The notes under the pieces: generated by a model | The model's input: only the letters and a program-made list of their open reading frames with translations | Database searches by the model: none | What the model was told of the DNA's origin: nothing | Shown: positions 34,901 to 49,600 of the stretch, in pieces | How the letters are laid out: each line of letters opens with the position of its first letter | Position numbering within the stretch: position 1 is the stretch's first letter | Translations under genes and position numbers: made by a program | Origin: Numida meleagris | Taxonomy: Eukaryota > Chordata > Aves > Galliformes > Numididae | Direction: 5' to 3' | NCBI RefSeq assembly: GCF_002078875.1 | Contig: NC_034438.1 | Location: 22,457,030-22,521,029, forward strand | Length of the DNA: 64,000 nucleotides

Positions 34901-37790
34901 TCAGGAAGAACGAGGGCTGCTGGGTTCACAGTCCCCCGGTGAACGAAGGTGGGAAAAGCAGGTCATGATCTCCACTTCTCCTGCTATTACCTGCTCTGTT
35001 TTCTCTCTGATCAGCCTTAGATCATGCTCTCATTTGCTCAAGTCAGTCTGATGTAGAAGGTCCCTGACTTCTGGTGGCATGTCCTAACACTGGCATTGAG
35101 CTCCTATTTGCTCTCCTGAGGTCTCACTAGTCTGAGGAAGACCTGGAGTTGCACACTGTCTATGTGACTGCTTGTTGGGTTGGGTTTGGGAAGATTTAAT
35201 GAATGTTGAGATGTTCTCATAATTACTTTTATAGCTTTTGTCCTGAAATTTCATGACGATGTGGTAGCTGGACAGAAGGCAAATACAGATACCCTTTCTT
35301 TGTCTTTGGATATCAGGAGTTCACCCACAGGCATGACAAGCACTGCTTCTGAACAAGTCCCAAGTGGGCCGGATTCCCGTAAGGAGGCTGCTGAAGGCTG
35401 AATGACTCATGGGGCTGCTGTAGAGGTGGGTGTTCTTGAGGAATAGGGGGGGGCTGATTTCCAGGGGTGGATGAATGCACATGCTCAGTTTCTAATGTGG
35501 TTTGTAGCCTGTAAAACCTTGGCAGAATGTGAGTTTGCTGTTTTATCTGGCAGAGTAAAGGAAGATTTCCTTACCTCCTTCACAGTAAAGGCATGCGTTT
35601 GTAGCAGTCTTGCCCACGCCTGCACATGGCTCTCTTTTCCGCACTCAAATTTTTAACCCATAGATCAGGCACCCCAAATTCTTGCATGCCTTTTGGTTTC
35701 TCAAGCCTGCCGAAGTCTGACATGAATGAAAAATCAATTTTGAGAGGTGGTTTGTTCACCATTTGAGTAAGAAATCTGCCCACTGGAATAAAGGGAAACA
35801 TCTTATTTCCTGTATCATAAAATGTACACTTGGAAGAAGAAACAATACATGCCAGAATGACATCTGCTCTATGAATTGTCAAGCTATATAAAAGGTTTTT
35901 GACAGTCTCAGAGCCTACATTGTTTCACTGCATCTGCTGCTCTGTTAAACCATTACTGAAATTGTATAATGCCACAAGGGGGAGGGTACAGAATAAAAAC
36001 AGACTGCATTTCTTCCAAAGACCGTTTGAATGAAGTAAAATAGGCTACACTCCTGGAAGTTACCCACAGGATGCAAACCATATGATTTTCATTGAGCAAT
36101 TAGCTGCTAGTTCTTGACAATAATGATACCCTTTGCATTCTCTTTCAGTCACTTCAGTGTGGTCTGAGATTTTAATAACTTTCTTGAGTGTTTTCAGCTT
36201 TAGTAACACCTCCTTTTGTTGTAGGATACCAGATGCCTCCCTTGGGCTTGGTTTGAGGTAATTCCCACAAAAATTTAGGTAATTCAGCATATGGAGGTGG
36301 AACACCCTTTAAAGAATTGATGTATATTCACTTCAAACATTTGCCTGCCTGTTTCTTCTGACAACAGCTGAGCATATATTAACTTGCCTCTACTTTCTCC
36401 CTGTTTTTACAAAACTCATTTTTTCCTCACGCGCTTTGAAGAAGCCTTTGGTGCTGTTACAAGTCAGAGCATTAAAACTGCCTTCAAATAAATGAAATAG
36501 TTTGACGTGGTGTAAGTGTTGTGCTGCTTTTGATCCCTTGATCTTTGCCCTTTTTCAGGACCTTCCCAGTTACTCCGCAGATGAGTTCTGCAAGAAGTTA
36601 CCAGTAACCTGGGGTTCATCATGGTAAGGTACCCCACTGTTGCAGGTGGGATGTTGCCTTTCAGAACGAGAATCAGCTATATTTCTAGGTCTTTCTTTAC
36701 CATGCAAATGAGGTTATAATGAGCTAAAAACTGTTTTGCAAATAAAGGAATGCACTTCATTTGTTTAACTCTCAGTGTAAAATTATATGAGTTTTGACAT
36801 CAGGCACAAACCTTGAGGAGAGGATTTCTGGAAGGGACAATATCATTGTTTGCAGCTGCGGTTCATGGTATTACTCTTACAAAACAATAGGCACTAAGGA
36901 CTACCCTACACTGTATTTGTGTTTTAAAACCTCTTCTATAATGTGCTTTTACATTGAAACAGGACAAAGAACAGTCTTTTGTGCTTGGTTACATCTTTCT
37001 GAGCCAAAGGAGCTATCAGCCCGGTACTGTGAGAAGGTTTTCCTGAGGTTGACTTCTCTGTCTCCTAGCATGATGTGCAGCTGCAGCACCTGGGAGACTG
37101 ACTTGCATGGAGCCCACAGAGGGCCTAGCTGCTGGTGGAATCACTTTAACCCTATCTGAACTGTATACACTGAACTAGCATGCACTATTGCTACACAGAA
37201 ATTACAATGCAAGGGCTAAAGAGGGCTACCATTCTGGGAGCTGTAAATATGAAGAAAGAATCCTGCACGAGGACCTGCTCACCTCTAAAAGTCAAACTAG
37301 ATGTAATGCCAGTGTCCATGTTTTCCAAGGTGTGCTATAGCACTTTGTGTTAAAAGTGTTATTTTTATTCAAATACCTCAGCACAAAGCAAAGGTACTGT
37401 GAGTACTGGACAGTTGAAATTTTGTTTGATTGCTTAAAAGGGCTGAACCAGGCCAGAACTGTGGCACAGGTATGCATTCTAAACCATTTGTTCTCTATTG
37501 AATTGGTACATTAATTCTTTTCTCAAGAATATTTAATGGTAAGAATTACCCAGGGCTGCTGACAAAGTGATTCAGGCAAAGAAATAAAAGGATTATGTCT
37601 TGATGGAAGCATTTATCTTGTTACTTCATAATAAGTTAATACTTGTCCTTTTAATTTCTTCAAATGAAATTAGTTTTTCTAGAGGATAAGTGAATTTTAT
37701 TTTCCTTCCTTTCCAAACCTCTTCCTTCATCCAAAACTGAACATATTTGTGACTTCTCTGAGAAGTCAAGTGCATGAGGCAGAGCTGTGT

Positions 37791-37843
37791 TTTTTTGTTG
37801 TGGTGGTAGGTTTTTTTTTTGTTTTTTTTTTTTTTTTCCCCAG
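37791..37843. repeat. T-rich run ending in an acceptor-like CCCCAG
   Basis: T-runs broken by G are followed by TTTTTTTCCCCAG. It resembles a splice acceptor on the plus strand, but no coding sequence follows. Confidence 0.85.
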
Positions 37844-40800
37844 AAGATATTTAAAAGTATTTAAGGCTTTGGAAAGAACAGCAGAACTTTGGTTGCTGTG
37901 GAAGTGCCAATCCTGATGATGCCTTGTCATAACAACTATTCTGAGTTCTCAGCAAGCCTTGAGCACGGTGGCTGCAAATTTTCCCAGGAAACAAAATGCT
38001 GGCTGTCATAATACAAGCAATTATCGCACTCTGCTTCTCTTCAGATTCCAGAAGTCATGTTTTCAGTCATATTAAAATTCAGTGCATGTTAAACAAAGAT
38101 CCACTTTTATATGTAGATGGGGCCAGCTGATCAGGCCATGGGTTTTATGTCCTAGAAGTAAACCAAAGGGTACTGCCTTAGAAAAAAAACGTATTTCCTC
38201 CTGAACCACTAACTCTATAAATTATCCATATGCCACCCATAGAACATTTTATAGGCACTAACACCCATGGCTAAATTTAAAAAATGCACTGTAAAGATTG
38301 TGTGACAAAATCAAATTCTGACTTTATAACTCCATTTATAGCATGGGTGCTCTTAGTGGCATTTATTTAACATGAAATCTTTTCCTGCAGGTCAGTTTCC
38401 CTATAGACTAGTGAATAGAGCTTATACCTTATATATTCATGAGTAGTAGTGATTTTTGCACAGCTCTGTTTGGGCTAGTAAATGAATCATTATATTGATT
38501 TTAATAGACTGAGAATAAAGCTCTTCAATATTTTCAGCAATGGAAATATTTCCCCTGTGAGGGAAAGTGTGCAACTCATTAGACATTTCACTTTGAACAA
38601 GCATGCAAGAAAATTACCAGGCTGCACGTTCTCCTGGCTGTTGATCTCTGCCAATGTACAGCTCTTACTGAACTTGAAAACTGTAACTAGAAAACAAATA
38701 CACTATAAATTGTTGAACAAAGACAGACCTTCTTGTTGGCTTGCACTTCAGGTGTAGTCGAAGATGAGTCCTAATTTTTCTTATCAGCAAACAGGCGTTG
38801 TGCTTTATAAATCTTGAACAGTATATCTCTCAGAGTCTTGCTCAAGGAGACTGAGCAGAGATAGATAAAGTTCAGCTGGTGTAGGGCCAAAGTAAGAATA
38901 CTAAAACTATCTTTTCAGTTGCCCCAGAGAACTACTGTGCAAACAAAATCTTGCCATTACTTCTCCCTCTCTACTAATTGATCAGAAATAATAAAAAACA
39001 TTCCAAATAAAGTACCTCTCACCAGCAACTGTTGTAAAAGCCCTTCCCATTGCAGGGTAAAATGAAACAAAAAATTTATTTTGATAGTCACCAGTATCAG
39101 TAAATAATCTAACATGAAAATTAAATTCTCTGCTCTAGACATGAGACTCTTTCATCTATGTCAGCTCTTCAGCTGCAATTATAAATACTGCATAAAATAA
39201 TGTAATATGTTCATAAAACTATATTTCCTTAGGCTCTTTCCCCATACTCACCACTAACATAATTAATGCAGCTGGCAGGGACTAGCAGGGATTGATTATG
39301 CTTAACCTCTGTAAATGTTTGCAGCATGCAGGGTGCCTGCTCCTGTTTGAATCACTTGTAAAACCTGGATAGTAAACCATCTGTTCACAGTGTTTTCCCA
39401 AATGAGATCCAGAAAAAAATAATGTTTTGCTAACTCTACACCAGAAACCACAATGGTGATCAAACTTCAGTGTAATAGCTAGGAAGTCTTTAAAATTGAA
39501 TCAGTTAAACACACAATGCAGGTAACATGCATGCAAGAGGATTAAAGCTGAAAAGTGAAAGCGGTTCATTATAGCTGATCCTCCTGTTCACTAGTAATTG
39601 GAGAGCACTTTTTTATGTGCCCTCATTATTGCATTTCTTCAGGAAAAGATGTTACACAAGTTTCTCTAAGAGGTGGAGAGATCATTACCTAAATGGGGAA
39701 CAGGAGAACTGTGGTACTACCCTTTGTACTCTGGACACTCTTTCCTTCCCTCCTCCCTCCCAGGCCATGGGCTGCACCCTGCAGGACCATGGGAGTCAGA
39801 CTCTTCCAGCACACAGCATCACCATAGTGCTGGCTAGAAGTGGCTGTCAGAGATGTCTTGTCTGTCTCCTCACTCAAAGAAGGCCTGTTGCTGATGACTC
39901 AAAGGCCTCAAAGGTAGTGGTTCCACATCCTTTTTTGTGATGTGATCTAGTTCTGCACAGTATTCTGAGGGAGGCTTTCTTTGAGTGACATTTGAACCCC
40001 TACAAGAAGACCATTTGGAGTTTTAATCTCTTTCTGGTGAGTTTCCTGTGGAAGGCTGAAACTCGCTGAAACTCGCTGCTGCATTTTCTTCCTACTTAAC
40101 CTACCAACCTGTCCTACACCCTCAAGCACCACATGCAAGCAAAAACATCACTTAAAAAAACCCACCTCAAGTGTTACAGCACATGTGGGCGTATACAAGC
40201 AAGCACAATTTCTTTCTTCAACTGATCATTGCAGTAGGCTTTTCCCAGCACATATTTTCAGGGTTTGATAAGGAGAGCAGTGTGCTCTAGAGAAGAGAAG
40301 GTGAGCTGAGGATTTTATTTCAGTTGGTAGCATCAGATTTGGAAGCTGTACACTAAAGGACAAAAATCCTGGTTCGTGCAGCACACCATTAAAGCATGAT
40401 GTGATATGTCTTCACAATTCTAGGAGGACCTTCGAAATATACAGATGGTACATTATTCAGCACAACAGCTTATTTGCGGGAGTAACATATGCCAGGCAAG
40501 ATGACATCAGATCTTCAGAATCTATTACACATTGCTGAGATGATAACCATGACAGTTCTGAAAAGTGGGAGGAAAAAAGATAAATAGTTTTGAGCAGAGG
40601 GTGGTGAATGAATTTGAACAACTGGAATAGAAGAAAAAAGTTTACTTGGTGAAATGAAGGAACTGAGGTAGCTTAGAAGGAGCCTCTCAGGGTATCAGAA
40701 AAATACAGGCATCTAGAATGAGTTCTGGATGCTGTTGCAGAGACTAAGTTACGTGTTTCACTGGCTTTTCTTCAGGGAAGAGATATCACATTTCACAGTA

Positions 40801-43800
40801 AGCATGAGCACAAGTAACTTTTTCAAGAACTACCCATTTACTGTTAACAAAGTATAGGAGTTGCTATAGATTTCTGTCATGATCTGGTGGTATGTTGAGT
40901 AGGACACCATAAGGACTATGCTAAGTTTTGCAAATAAAATTTTTTTCAGGCTTGTTCCCTTAAAAATGGATTTGTTCAGTTTTGACAGTAGTTTATTCAG
41001 TAGTGATGGTAATAGCTTCCACTGAAGTCAATCTGAGTATATGCTACATCACATCCTTTCACTTACTACTCAAGAGAGAAATAAAGGAATTATTCAAGTG
41101 TATGAAGAACTATTTAAATCAGATTTGAACATGCAAAATAGTTCTGTAGCCAGCTGAAGCAGCATGAAAAATTTGCAGAGGTAAATATTAATGGCTGGCC
41201 CTCAGTTCAACTTCTTGCCGACCAGAACTCCTCAGTTGCTTTCCATGAGTTGCTTACGTTACCCCCTTGTGGTCACAAAGGTCACCCTGGAAACCACAAG
41301 GACTGAAATTTCTAGTCCAGTATGTCTATGTCCAGTCTGCCAACTTTGTGAGGTGCCTCTAAGACACAGCTAAAATAATTTGCAGTGTGGGTTTTTAGAT
41401 ACTGTTGCTTTGTCTCTCGGATATTAGTTCATCTTCATTTGACATCTATTCTAAATTTGTTGTCCCACCAGCAGTGGAAAAACCTAAATGATAGCCATGA
41501 CAGGACACACAGGCAGTAGGCTTGTACTCTGTGTGTGGTTGAGCGCCACAAGACACACACTGCAAGCACAGGGGAGCTGAGGTATGGATAAGGTCTGGAG
41601 GTGGCTCACAGGGAAAGCAAGGCTTGGGCTCAGTGCTTAATTATAGGCTATTCCTGTGCACACAGCTGCAAGCCAGGCTGTGAGTCCCTCCTATTGGAGT
41701 TCAGGCCACCGAGCCATCGCATGCACCTCTGTGAGACTGAGCCTCCAATCTGCACAGCTGTTCTTTCAGAGCAGTGGCCAGCCTGTCCTGCCACACAGTA
41801 TTTCAAAACAAGCGTGAATGATAACATGCACAAAGACGTAACTAAAATTCATTGGCTTCACTCACTCTTGCGCTGTTCTGTAGACTTTCTCCTGGGGAAT
41901 GAAAGCAGCATCTCTGACCCCTGTCTCTCCTACAGTCTTCCAGCTTCTCAGTTTGCCTCCCAACTTCTAAAAATGTTAAGTCAAGTAGAAAAGAGATCAC
42001 TTTCAAGACAGCACAGAGGCAAAAAAATAGCAAGGTTCATGTTTCAGTCCATGCATGACCCTGGTGAGGGCCTCTGAAAGCACACAAATTGCTGCAACAT
42101 GTTTTCCTTAGGAAGTGTGTCATCCCAGTTGGATATCAGATGAACAATTGATCTTTTTCTGAGCTGTTCCCAGAAATGCCCCAGTTAACCCAGCACTGAC
42201 CGAGCTGCCTACTGAATTTTGGCTGGTTTGTGCATAGAACATGCATTGCTCATTGCAGGGCTCAGCTCCATCATTTGAAAGTGCCTGTGGTGTCAGAGAG
42301 GCATGTGTAACCTGGTGAGTTACAGGAGGATGCATTTCATGGATTATTAGATTGGATCATTAGATTGGGAGTTTTAGACTTTTTCTTCCTTTGACTCTCT
42401 TCAGCTGTTGCTGTTCTGACTGACTGAGAAGGATTTTCATCCTCCCCAGACCAGGCCTCTGACAGGAGACCAACCAGCATCCGTAGTCATCCTTTTTTAT
42501 GTAGACTGAGGAATGTCTGAGTGGCAAATAAGCATTTAACACTAGTCTGTGGGCCTCATGATTTTTTTTTCCAGGCAAAACAGTCTGCAACACAGCAAAG
42601 TTTGGCAAATGCCTGCAGGATCATGGGCTCAAACTCCCATGACGATAACTGTGCTTTGGTGGGAAATAATAAACACTACTGCTGTGCCAGCCTGTAGGCT
42701 CAAAAAGAGTGGAAAAAATACAATAAGGGAATGGTTAAGAAAAGAAATAGAGAAGAATTTACCAAGTACAAAGACATCTGCTTGGGGAACACAGAAGCTC
42801 CCCTGCCGCTGAAATCCTTTGGAAACCAGAGATCTTTGAGAGCAATTAGAAGTTATTTCTTGTTATTTACTGGCAGCAATGCTTGCTTACTCGTTACCTA
42901 GTTAAGCCACAAATGACATCACAACTGAAGCTGACAGTCCCTGGCTCTCCAGGTTCTCCCAGCCAATATTTTCAATTCCTTGCTGTCTACCTGATCACTT
43001 CCTCACACTCTGGAGACTCTCAAGTTTGCAGTGATCTGTGCCATGCCCTACATATGAACAAAGCTGCACAGGTCTGGATTGGAAGGGACTCCTGACCTCA
43101 GAAAAGTTGATTGGTTCAGGCAGCTGCTTTCCTCCAGATGGGGGTAATGACTAGCTTTGGGGCTTGTATTTTTTTTTTCCTTGGGACAAAATTTTGATGT
43201 TATGACAGCATTTCTGCCAGTATCTGAAAAACCAGATGTGCAATCTGAGCAGGGCTGACTGTTGTATAAACACTCAGCATTTTCTGACAAAAACCCTTTG
43301 CTTCCTCCTAAACAAAACCATTCAGCTGTGTCCCTGCCTCGGGCAAGAGCATCATACTTCTCGAACATCAGCAATTTAAAAAATTCTGGAAAGTTAACAC
43401 TAACTGAAAAGGGAACCAAAGTGTTTTTATGAGGTGATCTTAAGTATATGCCTTTGCATTATAAACCCTTATCATTGCTCTTACAGAAATACAGGTCTGT
43501 ATTTGTCAGGACAATACTATCTTTCCAGTCTAGTTAACCTAATAGGATGCTGAACTAAGGAAAAGGAAATACTCCTGTTTAAGTCAGGGCTGCTTTGGAT
43601 GCCATTGCAGAGAGTTTATAAAACATGGCACTAGCAAGTCCTTTGGCAGCAGAAGAAGGTGAGGTGGCAGATCTCCTGGTGGTGTCCTGTCCTGCCTGGC
43701 TGTGACTGCAGAGCCCTGCATTAGTCCTCTTCCTGTACCCCCTGCATCCTGTCGTCCCCAGCTGAGAGCTCCCCATTCCCTCCTGCAGCAGAGATGCTCA

Positions 43801-46097
43801 ATTTCCACCCTTGCAATAGCAGGATTTAACCTGCCATTCATCTTGCTGTAAGGAGCACTGGGCTTCGAGATCAGTGCTATATCAATTTCACTGCCTCCTG
43901 CATACCTTCTCCCTAGGGCTTTAGCCAAATTGTACTGTACCTAGCAGAGAGTAAAACCTACTGCAAATTCAGCATGCTTGGCTTGAAGAACTGTGTTTTT
44001 AAAATATGAGCAGATGGAGAAAATATCCATATTTGCTTCTAATTAGCTCTCATGTTGTTAAAACCCTGCATAGACACAGTCAAAAATAAAAGTCTTAAGA
44101 TTTTACAAGGCACAAAGAGCCTCCTCAGTCAACAAGGCTACATGACAATCTTTTTGATCAACACCAGCATTTAAGTATTTTCACCTCTTGAGTTAACCAG
44201 CTGTTTCATGACCTCACAGTTTGGAAATTGTAATAGGAAGACAAACATACACCTGTGCACAGTAAGTCACCTACATTAGTCTATGTCCTTCTCTCAGTTA
44301 TGCTTGGATTTCTCACTGACTCTGCATGCTGTACCTTATTTGTCTGTACTGTACTAAAGAGCTTCCCCAGTGTGAAATAGACTGAAAAATAGTAGTCTCA
44401 TATTGTCACATAATCAAGATGCCTTGAGAAAGTGAGTGCATGCCTCTTCTGCTGAAATTTCCTCTTGGCATTGCTTATTGTCTAGATGAAGTCCCAGGTG
44501 GCTACCTCAGCAAAGTCAACAGTAATTCCCCATTTTCTTCCACCTCATCTAAATACTCAGCTGCTTTTTTACTTCATTTGCTGTCATGTGGACATTTTAC
44601 ATCATCTGTAGCAACTCTGAGCTTCTTTCTAGAAGGTCATACAGGGACTAAGACTGACACTGTAAACTAAGAAGGCCTTTCAAGTCCACCCCTGTATTCA
44701 TTCTACCCTAACAGAATAAAAACAGATCTGAGAAATCCTCAGCATTTCACAAAGTTGATCTTAAGCTTTTGCTTTAGCAGTACTAAAGCACCTTTGAGAT
44801 AACTGTTGATAACTGCACAGTGTGGAGATCCCATCTTCTCTGCTCATTCAGATGTTTTGCTCCAAGATGTGTAATCCAGAGAAGATATTCAAATCTGGCA
44901 GCTGTAGGTAGGTAGTTCTCATAGCTCAGCATTCAAGTTCATCCACTGCAGGCTTGGCTCTTTCAAGCATAGTAATCTTCTCTCTGGCTGGCCTCAGAAA
45001 TCTGCTTCTCCTGTGGGTGATGATTGTCCTTCATGCACTGAGCTCTGTTTTGGTCTTCCTAAGTCTCCCCGATTTTCTTAGATCCAGAATTATCTCCAGA
45101 CTCTGCAGTGCTGTGGTGTAGAAAGGTTACATAAGCATAATGGTGTGCAGGAGGAGTGGTTTCTGCACTATCAATTGCTCTGTGGTGTGCCACTTGCTGA
45201 ATGCTTAAGCCCACATGAAGGCATCTGAAGCCACCACACTCTTCTAGAGCCACGGCATTGTGACATTTGTCCCTTTTGTGTGGCACAGCCAGCTGATAAC
45301 ACAGGAGATAATTTAATAAGAATATTCCTTGTTCCCAGCCAGCTTCCTGCATTCAACAGTCCAATAGCCGTGGAAGATATTTATTTTCCTTAGAACTAAT
45401 CCAACTATGAGCTGGACTAACTGGCACAGAGGCCTCTGATCACCACCAGATGTCTGTAGAATACCTAAATGGCAATGTGGGTCTGTTTTTAAATCTGATT
45501 TCTGTTCCTGGGGCAAGGGAAAATGGGGAATAACTTGCCCAGTGTTGGATTTGTGTGGTTAAGATGATGGATAACAAATTCTGCTTGTGCACTACAAATC
45601 AAAATAACTATTCATTATGACCTATGGCTTATTGTATTTTGTTTGTTCCTGTGTTTTTTTTTTCTATTTCTTTTTTTTACCCTAGAAAAAATGTGATATT
45701 CAATATGTCCTATTAAGCCAATGGAAAAGCATTCACAATATTTTAAGGTTATCTTCAGATATCTACTGCTTCTTGCTCTGCCCCTTAGCTTTTAATTTTA
45801 CCTTAGCATAGCCACTGATTACATTATTTCTCATCACAGATTTGTCCTACCTTACTGACAACAAGTTTCAGGCAATGCATTACTACCAGAGAGCTGTACA
45901 ACAAAGGACATCATGCTTTGATATGGCAAAATATGCTACCATTCCTACTGACACCAGACAGTTGCTCTTGAGGACAACAGGAGAGGGCCGTAAATCCCTG
46001 GGACTGTAATTTGCTACAGCCTAGTGCAAAAGGACCCCAGCCTTGCAGACGTTGTGAATAATATAGTACCAGCAGGAGATTCTCATTAGAAGAGTGT

Positions 46098-46611
46098 TGT
46101 GGTTTAACCCAGCAGGTGGCTCAGAACCACGTAGCCATTCACTCCCTCTGCTTCCCAGTGAGATGGGGGAGAGAATCGGGGAAAAAAAAAGTAGAACTCG
46201 TGGGTTGAGGTAAAACTATTTACTAAGATAGAGAAGAGGAAAAGGATTAAAGCTGTGACAATAACTATATATGAGTGTATATAACAAGTGATGCACAAGC
46301 AATTGCTCATCACCCCCAACTGATGCTCAGCAGTGGAAGAGAGCCAGATGAACTCCCATCCCCTTCAAAACTCCTTCTGCTTGATGTCATATGGTATGGA
46401 ATATCCTTTTGGCCAATTTAAGTCAGCTATTCTAATTCCGTTCCCTTCCAGCTCCCTGGGCCCTTTCCTGAGAATGGCTCTGTATAACACTGCTTGCCAG
46501 CAGCTATAAACATTGGTGTGTTATCAACATTGTTTTTCTCCCAGAATCAAAACATAGCATCATACCAGACTCTCTGAAGAAAACAGTTCTGTCCCAGCTG
46601 AAACTAAGACA
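46098..46611 (+). mobile_element. Solo LTR of an avian endogenous retrovirus
   Basis: The segment starts TGTGGTTTAACCC, a head shared by many bird LTRs. It contains GAGAGAATCGGGG then an A-run and ACTCGTGGGTTGAGGTAAAA, and ends CCAGCTGAAACTAAGACA, giving TG...CA ends and about 514 bp. No gag, pol or env sequence and no second copy are present, so it is a solo LTR left by recombination. A short target duplication could not be confirmed (GAGTGT before, ATGAGA after). TGGTGCC about 80 bases downstream is too far to be its primer-binding site. Confidence 0.82.
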
Positions 46612-49600
46612 ATGAGATACTTTCCCCAGATAGGTAAGAGCTTGTAGTGGTATCGGCATTGTTACGTGGCAGCGCATCTCCCTCCCACACCTGGTGCCAA
46701 GCAACCCTGTCTGTACTGGGGCACCTCTTTCAATCCCCCTCTCTCAACCCTTGACATTCAGCCAGGGCAGAGGGAAAACCACCTCTAACCACAGCAGTTA
46801 CTCTCAGCACTGGAAGCAACAGGATTTTCTGTGCATTAGCCTCCCTTCATCCAATGCTTTTTACCTGTCATTCCAGATTTACAGGATAACCTGGAAGACC
46901 TGCACCACTACTGTGTGTTCTTAAATAGAGAGTGCTGTCTGCTTCAGCATACAATGTCTTTGTCTTATTGAGATCATCATTGAAGAAACTGTCTCATTAG
47001 CTTGCTTTGAAAAATGCTTACTTTCATTTTCCACCCATTATCTCCTGTCAGCATATACAGTGTAAAAACCTTGTGGTTTAACACAGCTATTTTAATATTG
47101 ATTCAACATATGTCAGCTGGGACTGTATCACTATCCAGTTCATCTATTTGCCTAGCTTATCCACCTGCCTATAAATCTGATTTGTTACACAGACATTTCA
47201 TTTCAGTTTGGTCTTTATATAAACAATGAGAACAGCCTTTGCTGATCCATGCTCCACATAGAGAACAGCACTTTACTTTTGAAAGGGACTGCAGCCCACA
47301 GGGCAAACTGTAGATAACAGCAGATAGATACATGATTGTAGGCAGGCCAGTATCTAAACACAAGAAAAATTAAGGAGCAGTTTTCATAAATCTCAACAGA
47401 AATGTGGCTGTGCAGCATTCTGGGCTTGTCTGTTAAAATAGCCTCACATGTATTTCCTCTCAAACTGTTGCAATCTTACATTAGTATTCTATGAAGGCAG
47501 TGACAGGCGTGAAAAATGAGAATAGTTCATAAGGATACACTTTCCAGACTAGATTTCTCAGTTATTTTATTTGCTTACTCAATAGATCATTACACAGAAT
47601 AAGAAGAGTTTTCAAAGCCATGCATCTAGTCAGCCAGTCAATGGAGATTTTGAAGGTCGAGATACAATAAATGCCTGGCCAGCATTCTTCAAATGTATCT
47701 GCAAGAGATTTTAATTTAAAAAAAAATCCTATGGCAAGAGCTGGGCAGAAAATATTTGGAAGAGTTAATAAAACAATTGTTAACATTGACCTATTAAATA
47801 TTAACATTTCTGTAGGACTAAAAAGATTTTTAAAAGTGTTACTCCTTCGCACTTCCTGTAATTTAAATTGTTATTGTGGAGAAATCAAAATAAAAAACAA
47901 TGTTTAAAATTAGTTTGCATTGTGTACCAGCTCAGAGCTATCCCTTTTACGCAGATGAAGCTATCATAATATAACCCCAAAATTTCTTACACATGTTTGC
48001 ATATAACTCTTCTTCAGCATTTGTTGAGGAGGAGCAAAATGTGCCTGTTAGTCTACAGGCTTTAATTAGCTCAGATGAACAACACATCCATGGGATCATT
48101 TTAAGCACACAGGGGTAGTAGCTTTCTGAAAGAAGCAAAGCAAAGATGGCTTTTGGAAGAATTCTGATAAGAATATAACAGTCTCCAACTCTCTGAAAAC
48201 TGAAGAGACTTGAGCGAGTTCACACAACTGGTTCTGCTTTCTGTAATTCTTATATTCATGCAGACATTAATTCCTTTGTTAGAAAAAAGGCAAATGAAAA
48301 AAATACATAGATGTATATCACACAGGCTCTAATTCTGCAAGATGTTTCGCACCTTTGAAAACAAAACATTACTCAATTTGGAATGTCCTTTGAATATTTA
48401 ATATACAGTTGAGAGCATGCCAGTTGCAGGGATGGGCTTGGATGTTGTGAGCACAGCAATAGCAATGTAGAGCCTGCTAGTAAGCCTGGATGAGCACGGC
48501 AGTGTTTAGGCCATGTTATACTGGGCTGCCGGGGATAATCTGATAGCTTAAAATGACCTTAGGTGTTCCTGTGTGGCTGCGGAGGAAGGAAACTGAAATG
48601 CTGCAGTTGGCTAATGCCACCATTCCCATGTCCATCCATAGCCTCCCTCATGGTCTTCACAGAGGTGAGTGCGGGGGAGAGGCTCTGGAGCAGATTCCAT
48701 ATGCTTGTGTCCACATTTGATGTGATCCAGAGTACTGTTTTCTCAATTTGCATTGCCATGCTCTGTCCTCTTTTGTAATAGTCCTTATGTTCAGCCAAAA
48801 TGGCAGCAGCTACTAGAGACAGCAAAAGAAAGGAGGAAAGGAGGGAGCTGAAGAGTAGTCACTCTCCCTGCTGTTCCTGGACTGAATAACTGATACTTTT
48901 TTTGTATTTATCACACTGCCTGTTAGCAGCACAGATGGTAAAAAATACTCCCAAATGGAAAGGAGTGCAAAATAAAGATATGTAGACATGCTGGCTGTGT
49001 AGGGTAAGCAGACTACATTAGAATGCAGATAAATGGCAAATGATCCATTGAAGAATGCAGTGTAGAGCGTAGGCTTGCAGGATAGGGGAGCTCATCCCAG
49101 CAGTTCTAGGAAGGATGAGGGGTTCAACAGATACCTGGGTGACTGTGAATTCCCTGTGGGACACGGGACCCACAAAGGCAAAAGGAGAATGTGAAAATTC
49201 TTCTACAATCAGTTGCAAGGATGTTGCTGCATGTCTGCTTGATGTCAGTGCAAATCCTGGACTGCTCAGTTGTTTCCTGATGCCCACAGTTCAAGAAAGA
49301 TGCTGGTGAACTAGGGGCTGTCATAGCAGAATCAGCAAATTATTAATAGATCAAAATATGCTTTCTAGTAAAGGACTGTGGGAGCTCAATCTGTGCAGTT
49401 CAACAAAAACAAGTGGCTTGGATGTTCGTTGATAACTGCTTAAGAGTACTTGCAGGGACACAGATATAGGATATTAAGTTCCATCATGCTGGCAGAAAAT
49501 GGTATAATTGGATTAAATGGCCAGATGTTGAAGTGTGACAAACTCAATCAGAAGTATGTCGCTATACTCTTAATATGGAGAATATTTAATTCCTGGGACC

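Larger units (their letters stand above)
30211..46097. other. Gene-poor segment right of MTX3
   Basis: No exon, RNA gene or clear transposon was recognised in 15.9 kb. T-rich runs occur at 31927-31962 and 37791-37843, an A-run near 34207-34224, and a C-run then A-run near 33892-33915. The longest open frame (41601-42077) begins with GTG and resembles no family. The next gene by human order, CMYA5, is not seen. Confidence 0.55.

Noticed and set aside
41601..42077. Open frame of 158 codons on plus
   Set aside because: It starts with GTG, has no flanking splice pattern or recognised motif, and such lengths occur by chance in 64 kb.
43584..43928. Open frame of 114 codons on minus, slightly GC-rich
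   Set aside because: It starts at TTG, resembles no family and lacks splice support.
46650..46720. TGGTGCCAAG as a retroviral primer-binding site after the LTR
   Set aside because: A primer-binding site should directly follow the LTR; this is about 80 bases away and no internal retroviral sequence follows.
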